Positions 7,003 to 12,599 of a DNA stretch of 12,599 nucleotides are shown here, in pieces. The first letter of the stretch is position 1, and each line of letters begins with the position of its first letter. The notes under the pieces are model-generated. The model did not search any database. It was not told the DNA's origin and saw only the letters and a list, made by a program, of their open reading frames with translations. This DNA comes from Deltaproteobacteria bacterium (GTDB lineage Bacteria; Desulfobacterota_B; Binatia; UBA9968): positions 1 through 12,599 of the forward strand of contig VBKY01000344.1 in NCBI GenBank assembly GCA_005879255.1. Direction: 5' to 3'. The position numbers and the translations under genes were made by a program.

Positions 7003-8787
7003 TTATGCTGATTCCCTTGAGTTGGTAATTTCGGTTGGGATGATGACGGTGAAGGTTGAGCCTTTTTCCGGCTCGCTTTCGACGGCAATTTTCCCGCCCA
7101 GTAGCGCGGAAAATTCCTTGGCAATATACAGTCCGAGCCCAACGCCTTCGAAGGAGCGAGTCTGCGAGCTGTCGACTTGGTGAAAGCGGTCGAAGATGTA
7201 ATGCGTCTCTGCCAGCGGGATGCCAATCCCCGTGTCCGCCACTGCGAACTCCACTTTCTTGTCACTGGGAAAATAGCGCACCGAAGTGGTGACAGTGCCC
7301 CGTTCGGTGAACTTGATGGCGTTGTTGATTATGTTTTGAAGAATTTGCTTGAGTTTCGCACCGTCGGTTTCGATGATTGGCAGCTCTGCAGGACAGTCCC
7401 AAATAAGGCTAATCTCTTTGTTGGATTGAGTGTGATAATCCGTCTCCAATTCGTGAACAAAGTCTTTCAAGCTGACTTCGCCAGCTTCGAGCTTGGCGCC
7501 GTTGCCTTCCAGTGAAGTTGCATACAGCAAACTGTTGATCATGTCCAAAAGATCCTTCGACCGCGCGGCTATCGTATCTATCGCCGCCGTTTGTTGGGAA
7601 TTGGTGTCGCCCAACGCGCCGTTTTTCAGTACTTGGGCATAGCCCATGACCACGTTGATCGGCGTGCGCAACTCGTGCGACATGACGTTAAGAAATTCAT
7701 CCTTAGCTTTGTTTGAGCTGCGCATCTCCTCGTAGAGTTGGGAATTATGTATCGCTATCGCCGCTTGGCTTGCCAGTGTGGTGAGAAACTTAACTTCCTC
7801 GGCACTAAATGCGTGCTCCTCCTTGGTGAAGAACGTCAAAAACCCCAACACTTCGCCCTTGGCGACCAGGGGCACTCGCAGATAAGAGACTAAACTATTA
7901 TTGCGCAAAAACTCGGATTGCTGAGATCGCGGGTCGGTTTGGGCGTTGAGAATCATCACCGGGACATGGTCATGCTCTGAAATCTTATCTAGACGGATGC
8001 GTCTCGCGATCACCGCTTTCCACTCGCTTTCGTCGAGGTTCCGGCAAGCAACGGGCTCCAACTCGCCAGTTTTTTTATTTACCAGGGTAACGGTGACGAC
8101 GGCATAGGGAAGAAAGACATCGATCTTTTCCAGCAGCACGTCCAAGACGGCGCGCAGATCCAGCGAAGAAGTGATAGCCATCTCGATTTCACGCAGGGCC
8201 TGAATGCGCTCTGCTCCGATCTTCTTCTCGTTGCCCACCTTTTCCGCGAGATAACCGTAAAACAGCGCCGCGATAAACATAAACGGGACCCGCATCAAGG
8301 ATTGGGAAGTCCAGATCGTCATTCCGTCCCCGCCTGGGAGGATGAACGAAAAGACGTCGATGGCACTCAACACGGCACCGGCGCAGATGACTAGGGCAAG
8401 GCTCTGTCCTATCCCCGCGAGAAATAGGATGAGGAAGTAAAGCAGGAACGTGTCGCCGCCGAAGATGCCTTCGTGCCACAGCCCGAAACTGATCCAGATT
8501 ATGTCGAAACAGATGACGACTCCCACGTTTACTGGACGCATCACTCGACGCTGAGAAAACTGCGAGGCGATTACGTTGGATAGGAGCGCCATGGCGATCA
8601 GGACGATCGCCAGGGTGGAGGCGCCGGGCTCCCCGCCGAAAAGGAACAGATAGGCCGCCGCGATTATCAGAACGTATCTGAGGAGCAGGAAGGTCGATGC
8701 CTCGTCGTCGGTACGCAGCTTCTTGCTGCGCTTCGCCTGGGCATCAGTCTTTGCAAGCAGTGGAGCTCCGCCTAATAAAGTGTCCAT
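7003..8787 (-). CDS. Membrane-bound GAF-domain sensor histidine kinase
   Basis: This 594-aa protein has a basic cytoplasmic N terminus, about six hydrophobic segments between residues 32 and 181, a GAF domain at about 200-350, and a transmitter module. The H-box is SHELRTP with phospho-acceptor H371. The ATPase part has the N-box (QNIINNAIKFTE, 484-495), G1 (DTGIGIP, 518-524), F-box (IFDRFHQVD, 531-539) and G2 (GVGLGLYIAKEF, 548-559). All catalytic motifs are present, so it should autophosphorylate in response to a ligand at the membrane region or GAF domain. There is no receiver domain and no response-regulator gene beside it, so it is an orphan kinase here. ATG 8787 has no clear Shine-Dalgarno, but no better start is near. 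The membrane part resembles MASE-like multi-pass sensor regions only loosely, and the signal is unknown. Confidence 0.92.
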   Translation of the reverse strand: MDTLLGGAPLLAKTDAQAKRSKKLRTDDEASTFLLLRYVLIIAAAYLFLFGGEPGASTLAIVLIAMALLSNVIASQFSQRRVMRPVNVGVVICFDIIWISFGLWHEGIFGGDTFLLYFLILFLAGIGQSLALVICAGAVLSAIDVFSFILPGGDGMTIWTSQSLMRVPFMFIAALFYGYLAEKVGNEKKIGAERIQALREIEMAITSSLDLRAVLDVLLEKIDVFLPYAVVTVTLVNKKTGELEPVACRNLDESEWKAVIARRIRLDKISEHDHVPVMILNAQTDPRSQQSEFLRNNSLVSYLRVPLVAKGEVLGFLTFFTKEEHAFSAEEVKFLTTLASQAAIAIHNSQLYEEMRSSNKAKDEFLNVMSHELRTPINVVMGYAQVLKNGALGDTNSQQTAAIDTIAARSKDLLDMINSLLYATSLEGNGAKLEAGEVSLKDFVHELETDYHTQSNKEISLIWDCPAELPIIETDGAKLKQILQNIINNAIKFTERGTVTTSVRYFPSDKKVEFAVADTGIGIPLAETHYIFDRFHQVDSSQTRSFEGVGLGLYIAKEFSALLGGKIAVESEPEKGSTFTVIIPTEITNSRESA

Positions 8788-9138
8788 TGGAGCGCTATGA
8801 GGAATCGAAAAGATTGGTTAGAAAGATCTTTGCTGGCAGGCTGCCCGTGCTTTCCTAGGGCTCTCAAACAAGCCCGGCTTCGCCGGTCACAATGTACCCA
8901 ATGACACCGAACGCTCCAACGGAGTACCAAAAGCGCCAGTATCAGTGACCCGCATAACCTTTTTTATCTCTCTTTCACTGTTCGAATAAACGCAACGCAT
9001 CACACACGCCCGACCCGATGTACAAAATTCTAAGCGATTCCGGCCCGCGCGCCAAGGAAAGATTTATGTAAAGCCGAGATCCCGGCGCCGCACACCTCAG
9101 CGCCGCGGCGGTCAATCATCGCAACTTTCAGAGAACGC
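8788..9138. other. Gene-free spacer upstream of the kinase gene
   Basis: No reading frame with family features is visible on either strand. There is a small hairpin (CCGGC TTC GCCGG, 8876-8888) and a few GC-rich patches, but no clear promoter. Together with 9139-9399 it makes a 610-bp stretch without a gene. Confidence 0.5.
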
Positions 9139-9266
9139 TTCCACGTTTCGAGAATTCCCGAAACGTGGAAGTTCCCCGTCCTGATCCTGTCTTTGAACTT
9201 TTGAACCTTGAACGGCTGAACCGCCGTTCAGCATTGAACGGAGCGGAGCGATTGAACGGCTGGAAC
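9139..9266 (+). repeat. Dispersed palindrome + TTGAAC-array repeat, copy C (best palindrome)
   Basis: Arms TTCCACGTTTCG (9139-9150) and CGAAACGTGGAA (9159-9170) match perfectly over 12 bp; the centre contains GAATTC, so the whole is palindromic over 32 bp apart from one mismatched pair. GTTCCCC follows, then TTGAAC at 9193, 9201 and 9208, CTGAAC at 9216 (steps 8, 7, 8), CCGCCGTTCAGCATTGAACG, GAGCGGAGCG, ATTGAACGGC and TGGAAC. It is in the same orientation as copies A and B. Confidence 0.88.
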
Positions 9267-9305
9267 AATTCGAACGCGTACCGAAGAGGATTGTAATGAA
9301 TGTCA

Positions 9306-9335
9306 GACCCCGGCGCCCAAGTCACGCCGGGGGTC
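9306..9335. other. GC-rich hairpin
   Basis: GACCCCGGCG (9306-9315) pairs with CGCCGGGGGTC (9325-9335), giving about a 10-bp stem with one bulged G and a 9-nt loop. No T-run follows on either strand, so it is not a clear terminator. It lies just downstream of the 129-aa gene on the minus strand and could shield the end of that mRNA. Confidence 0.55.
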
Positions 9336-9399
9336 AGGCGATGGCAGACCCATGCCTTTCTTCTTTCCAGTCGCGACAGGCTTGGCATTGGCTTCTTCA

Positions 9400-9789
9400 T
9401 CATCTCGTCATAGGAGGCGAATAACTGACCGGCACTAGAGCTTTCGCCGGGTCATGCAGAACGGAGGAATGGATTAGGAATTTTGATAACGAGTTTGGGC
9501 TTTGACGCCGGACGGTTTCTCTGCATGGTGCTCCAATCGTTGCAAATATCTCGCGGTAAGTTTGCCCCTCGCGTTGAAATACCTCAACGGCCATTTGGTT
9601 TTCTGTGTGTATGAAAGCGTACAGCGCTTCAGCAAATATATCTTTCGGTATAGACAACTCTTTCCTTAGCTCATCAGCCCGAATGGCAAAAGTAGGAGCT
9701 TCGCAAGAACGCCTGTAAGCCATGCACACTTTATTGAAAATCTTGCGTTGCATAAGCGTCGCTTCGAGTGATTTCTTTTTCTCCGCCAT
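9400..9789 (-). CDS. Hypothetical protein, possible winged-helix-like domain
   Basis: I do not recognise this 129-aa protein. Its first ~80 residues look like a real small domain: a basic start (MAEKKKSLEATLMQRKIFNK), a helix with CMAYRRSCEAP, a likely recognition-helix region (IRADELRKELSIPKDIFAEAL), and a strand-turn-strand (MAVEVFQREGQTYREI) that could be the wing of a DNA-binding winged helix. The last ~40 residues are less protein-like. In another frame a basic stretch (CNDWSTMQRNRPASKPKLV) runs to a stop at 9452-9454, so a frameshift near 9560 is possible. ATG 9789 has a weak GGGGAT upstream. It is monocistronic; its neighbours give no hint of its job. Confidence 0.5.
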   Translation of the reverse strand: MAEKKKSLEATLMQRKIFNKVCMAYRRSCEAPTFAIRADELRKELSIPKDIFAEALYAFIHTENQMAVEVFQREGQTYREIFATIGAPCRETVRRQSPNSLSKFLIHSSVLHDPAKALVPVSYSPPMTR

Positions 9790-10239
9790 ATTCCGATCCC
9801 CGTTCTGGAATGCGCACGGGTCACTAAGTGTTATTGTCCTGAGTCTACCAAAGTACCAAAGAAGACGCGCCTCGCGGAAATAAAATTACGGTTAAATTAT
9901 TGTGAAAGCGTAGGAGAAAAGTTTCCGGCTGCTGGCGAGGTATCCCTTGTCTGGCCTATTGCTGGTTTCTTCCTCAGGTTTTGGCGTTTTCCCGGGGCGT
10001 GCCAGACCCCGTTCACCAACCGTTCAGCCCGCGGTGAACAACATCGGGCGATTATGATGTCCTGGCCCTTCTCGTGATAGCAACGGATACCCAGAGAAGA
10101 GCCAGCGGAATGAGCAAGGGTAGCAAAAAAGGAAACGCCAGCGACGGTTGGAGCAAGTAGACTCGAGATAAAGTGCTCATGCCCATAATCGCACGAGGGC
10201 TTAGTGGCTAGAATAAAAAGACCCGCAACCGCTTCTCTT
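9790..10239. other. Spacer with inverted repeat; contains a doubtful small ORF
   Basis: Apart from the 44-codon ORF at 10052-10186 there is no gene. GTTCACC (10011-10017) and GGTGAAC (10033-10039) form a 7-bp stem with a 15-nt loop, unassigned. No clear promoter was found for the 129-aa gene (-) or for a + strand gene. Confidence 0.45.
10052..10186 (-). CDS. Possible small single-span membrane protein
   Basis: The frame encodes 44 aa. Residues 10-37 are strongly hydrophobic (LLQPSLAFPFLLPLLIPLAL, then LWVSVAI), followed by TRRARTS, so a positive-inside single membrane helix is plausible. Starts at ATG 10186 or ATG 10180 are possible; neither has a good Shine-Dalgarno. It lies 53 bp downstream of the amidohydrolase stop on the same strand. 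No family is recognised, and such ORFs can arise by chance. Confidence 0.25.
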   Translation of the reverse strand: MGMSTLSRVYLLQPSLAFPFLLPLLIPLALLWVSVAITRRARTS

Positions 10240-11400
10240 CTAGGGCTCTCCGAAGCATCTCGTCGCGTTGTCCCACAGCATTTTTCGCATGACTTCGTCT
10301 CCCAGGGATTTCCACCCCAGCACCTTGTTGGTGGACTCAGGAAACCGGCATTCCGCGTGGGGGTAATCGGACGAATACATCAACACGCCGTCGCCGAGGA
10401 AATCGGTGACCATCTGGGCCATCTTCTCGCCTTCATGGATCACGACGCTGGCGAAGAAGCGCCCGCTGGTCATATATTCGCTAGGTTTGCGAGCCAGATT
10501 CTCCGGCAGCGCGTAAGACATGTAGACGCTTTGATCGTCCATACGCGCTCCCCAGAACGGCAGCCAGCCAAAGCCGGACTCTAGGATGCAGTAGCGAATG
10601 TTAGGGTAGCGATCCATGATTCCGGCGCCGAAAAATGCGCTCACTGCTCTCATTGCGCCCCACGGGTGCGAGGCGGTCCGGCCGATGAACGGGTTGTCCC
10701 AGAGGTCGCGGTACCCGGGGTACCCGGAGGTGAAACTGTGATGCGCCACACAGAGCCCTTCCTCGTTGGCCGCGGCCCAGATCGGCTCCAGGTCCGGATG
10801 GTCGATGGGAACGCCTTCGGCCAGATGGGGATAGATGCCTGCAGCCCATGGCGCACGCGCGCATGCTTTGATCTCTTGCACCGATGCCTCGATCGCTCTG
10901 CTGCTCACCACGATGAGAGACTTCAGGCGGTGCGGGTGCTTACTGCAAAAATCATCGGTAAAGCGGTGGTTGGCCCGGATAAACCCGATCTCAACGTCGA
11001 CGTCGTCCGAGGCCGGCGGTAGTCCAGGAAGCATGAGCTGGACGTCCACTCCCTCCTCATCCATATCCCGAATGCGCGCTTCGACGTCGTCATCAGATCC
11101 GCCGGGCGTCGGAAAGCGACTACCCATGAACTTCGGGAAATGAGGCGCGATATGCTCCCTAGGACCCGCTTCCCCTAAAATACGCAGCTCCTCACGCCAG
11201 CCGGCTCTTTTCTTAAACTGGTAACGCTGGCGATATGGGGGTTGCAGTATCTCGCCGGCCCAGCCGACGCGAAAGGGAACCTTGTAGCTCTCCCACTCAG
11301 GCAGCCGCTTGCGCATGGCGGCATCGAAGTAGGGCTCCAGGGTTTCGGCCATGGGATTGAGGTGCGTGTCCGAATCAAAAATCTTAAAATCGCGGCGCAT
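10240..11400 (-). CDS. Amidohydrolase-2 (ACMSD-like) family metal-dependent hydrolase
   Basis: This 386-aa TIM-barrel protein belongs to the amidohydrolase-2 group (aminocarboxymuconate-semialdehyde decarboxylase-like). It starts FKIFDSDTHLNP; the metal motif reads D11-x-H13 instead of H-x-H, which is common in this subgroup. Other expected sites are the His pair H220-H221 after GLCVA, H245 (SHPWGAM), the ESGFGWLPFW strand (274-283) and D345 (SSDYPH), with the WDNATR helix near the end. Relatives decarboxylate or hydrolyse cyclic or aromatic acids in catabolic pathways. The substrate cannot be set from sequence. ATG 11400 has AAGGAG 5 nt upstream, a strong start. It is transcribed alone, or possibly with the doubtful small ORF downstream. 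It fits a catabolic neighbourhood with the substrate-binding proteins at both edges. Confidence 0.92.
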   Translation of the reverse strand: MRRDFKIFDSDTHLNPMAETLEPYFDAAMRKRLPEWESYKVPFRVGWAGEILQPPYRQRYQFKKRAGWREELRILGEAGPREHIAPHFPKFMGSRFPTPGGSDDDVEARIRDMDEEGVDVQLMLPGLPPASDDVDVEIGFIRANHRFTDDFCSKHPHRLKSLIVVSSRAIEASVQEIKACARAPWAAGIYPHLAEGVPIDHPDLEPIWAAANEEGLCVAHHSFTSGYPGYRDLWDNPFIGRTASHPWGAMRAVSAFFGAGIMDRYPNIRYCILESGFGWLPFWGARMDDQSVYMSYALPENLARKPSEYMTSGRFFASVVIHEGEKMAQMVTDFLGDGVLMYSSDYPHAECRFPESTNKVLGWKSLGDEVMRKMLWDNATRCFGEP

Positions 11401-11566
11401 TCGTGCTCCTTCATCGCCCGCATAGCGACCAGTGTGAGGCTATCCATAGCACGACTCTCGGCGCTCGTGAACACAGGGTGTCGACCATCGGAATTTGGTG
11501 GTGACAGAACCGGAGAGCTTTCGGGATAAGTAATTTTAACCCCGGCGCGACCATAGAACTGAACGA
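11401..11566. other. Upstream region of the amidohydrolase gene
   Basis: No gene is visible. The likely promoter of the amidohydrolase (-) should be here, but I see no convincing -35/-10 pair. Open frames crossing it have no family features. Confidence 0.4.
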
Positions 11567-11615
11567 CCCTCGGCTTCAAGCCGAGGGGTTCTGAATTTGT
11601 CGACTGAAAGTCGAC
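11567..11615. repeat. Two adjacent perfect hairpins
   Basis: Hairpin 1 is CCCTCGGC (11567-11574) and GCCGAGGG (11580-11587) around TTCAA. Hairpin 2 is GTCGACT (11599-11605) and AGTCGAC (11609-11615) around GAA. A pair of short perfect hairpins 11 bp apart resembles ends of small mobile elements such as IS200/IS605 relatives, but no transposase is here. A terminator role is also possible. Confidence 0.65.
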
Positions 11616-11624
11616 TCTTGTTCC

Positions 11625-11710
11625 CGTCATTCCGGCGGAAGCCGGAATCCAGGCGGTTCTGGAACTTGAACCGAAAACGAACCTGGATGCCGGCTTTCGC
11701 CGGCATGACG
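11625..11710. repeat. Nested palindromic repeat (GTCATTCCGGC type)
   Basis: The left arm (11625-11653) and right arm (11682-11710) are inverted copies that match at 26 of 29 positions. Each arm is itself a hairpin: ATTCCGGC/GCCGGAAT on the left and ATGCCGGC/GCCGGCAT on the right. The short spacer has a 6-bp stem (CGGTTC/GAACCG). This is the widespread GTCATTCC...GGAATCC type of intergenic repeat of proteobacterial genomes. Reading frames across it give the usual false 'MPAKAGIQ' proteins. Confidence 0.85.
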
Positions 11711-11999
11711 AACTTCACTTCGCCTGAACGCGAGGGATTACAAACATCCCCGAGAGAGACACTAACAGACTTAGACAAGTTTTTTGTGATTACGGAAACA
11801 ACGAGAAGAAAATGCGCAACCCGCGCGACCTTCACGCGCACACGACCAGTTGTTTGCAAAGCAAGTCCTGGAGCCAATTACATTCCACGAACTAAACATT
11901 CGATAAGTTTACAATGAAATTTCTATCTTCCACTCGAAGATGGGTATCGAACCATGCTCGATCTATAGTATAAGCCACAACAAGAAAGGGAGAGGTTCC
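11711..11999. other. Upstream region of the substrate-binding protein gene
   Basis: No gene is visible. The last ~100 bp are AT-rich; TATAGT (11964-11969) could be a -10 box, but there is no good -35 at the right distance. The Shine-Dalgarno GGGAGAGG (11988-11995) sits 4 nt before ATG 12000. Confidence 0.4.
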
Positions 12000-12599
12000 A
12001 TGAAAAAAGGTTTCTTCCTCCCGGCGCTCGTATTCGTGATCTGTGTCGCGACCTGCTTTTGCACGTTAGCGGCGGACGCCCCGCCCGAAAGGATTCGGGT
12101 GGCGATCTCATCCATCAGCACCAGCCAAGTGAACGTTTGGGTACCTCTCGATACCGGCCTATTTAAAAAGTACAAGCTCGACGTCGAACTGGTCTATATC
12201 AGCGGCGCGCCCGTCGGCACGGCAGCGTTAATGTCCGGCGAAGTCGTCATCAGCCAAGGGGGGGTAGTGGGTTCGATTAATTCAAATCTCAAAGGAGCCG
12301 GAACTTACATCATTCTCGGGGGCGCCGACCGCTTTCCTTATCAACTGGTCGTGCCTCCGAGCATCAAACAGCTCTCGGACCTTAAAGGGAAAAGATTCGC
12401 GGTCTCTCGCATCGGCTCAGCAGACCATACCGCGACGATGTTCGTGCTGCCGAAACTCGGCATCCAGCCCGATAAGGAATTGAATATCGTGCAGGTTGGC
12501 TCGGTCCCAAGTCGCTTTGCCGCTCTGGTCAATGGCTCAGTAATGGGCGCATTACTGATACCGCCAGAAACAGTGAAGGCAAAAGAACTCGGCTACCGG
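12000..12599 (+). CDS. ABC transporter substrate-binding protein (NMT1/SsuA-type), 5' part
   Basis: The first 200 codons are present; the end lies outside the window. Residues 1-25 are a signal peptide: MKK, a hydrophobic core to C21, then TLAA, so cleavage after about A25 and export to the periplasm are likely; no proper lipobox is present. The mature part starts RIRVAISSIS and continues VWVPLDTGLFKKYKLDVELVY (with the LFKKYKLDVE pattern), ALMSGEVVISQGG, ILGGADRFPYQLVVPP and LSDLKGKRFAVSRIGSADHT. This order is typical of NMT1/SsuA-like periplasmic binding proteins that carry sulfonates, pyrimidine-like or aromatic compounds. The ligand is unknown. A gene of the same class ends at 213, so such transporters recur in this region. 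Confidence 0.9.
   Translation, partial: MKKGFFLPALVFVICVATCFCTLAADAPPERIRVAISSISTSQVNVWVPLDTGLFKKYKLDVELVYISGAPVGTAALMSGEVVISQGGVVGSINSNLKGAGTYIILGGADRFPYQLVVPPSIKQLSDLKGKRFAVSRIGSADHTATMFVLPKLGIQPDKELNIVQVGSVPSRFAALVNGSVMGALLIPPETVKAKELGYR

Noticed and set aside
9128..9403. 91-codon minus-strand frame
   Set aside because: It lies largely on copy C of the dispersed repeat, and its sequence is the translated TTGAAC array.
11536..11877. 113-codon minus-strand frame with 'MPAKAGIQ' and 'DSGFRRNDG'
   Set aside because: These strings are translations of the GTCATTCC palindromic repeat and recur as false proteins in many genomes.

Overview
The window looks like chromosomal DNA from a free-living, metabolically versatile Gram-negative bacterium. 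It is moderately GC-rich. The gene content (NMT1/SsuA-type substrate-binding proteins, a thiolase paired with a DUF35 protein, an amidohydrolase-2 enzyme, a short MetE-like protein and an Hdr-like Fe-S protein) and the many short palindromic intergenic repeats resemble soil or sediment genomes once filed as 'Deltaproteobacteria' (Binatota and Desulfobacterota relatives). That placement is inference; no rRNA or marker gene is present.

Positions 1-3215 (+ strand) hold the tail of a periplasmic substrate-binding protein, a palindromic octamer repeat, a thiolase reading frame broken by an internal deletion, its DUF35 partner (ATGA overlap), and a stand-alone cobalamin-independent methionine synthase-like protein with a complete zinc site. 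Positions 3216-4106 hold the first copy of a dispersed repeat, then a VapBC-type toxin-antitoxin pair. The PIN toxin is intact, but the Phd-like antitoxin has no normal start in its conserved frame. Positions 4192-8787 (- strand) hold a MOSC-domain protein, a HdrD/GlcF-like Fe-S protein with CCG domains, and a membrane GAF histidine kinase without a visible response regulator. Positions 8788-10239 are gene-poor: a third copy of the dispersed repeat, a 129-aa unknown protein and a doubtful 44-aa membrane ORF. Positions 10240-11400 (- strand) hold an amidohydrolase-2 enzyme. Positions 11401-11999 hold a cluster of hairpins. Another substrate-binding protein starts at 12000 and runs off the end.

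The metabolic genes fit uptake and breakdown of organic acids or CoA thioesters, but no pathway can be fixed from the window. Most transcription units are single genes or pairs separated by repeat-rich spacers.

I did not find a convincing new multi-gene system. The most unusual signals are a dispersed ~105-130 bp repeat made of a palindrome followed by a TTGAAC array with 7-8 bp spacing (three copies), an 8-bp-periodic palindrome at 232-331, a nested hairpin element at 11567-11710, and two damaged genes (thiolase and antitoxin) beside apparently intact partners.
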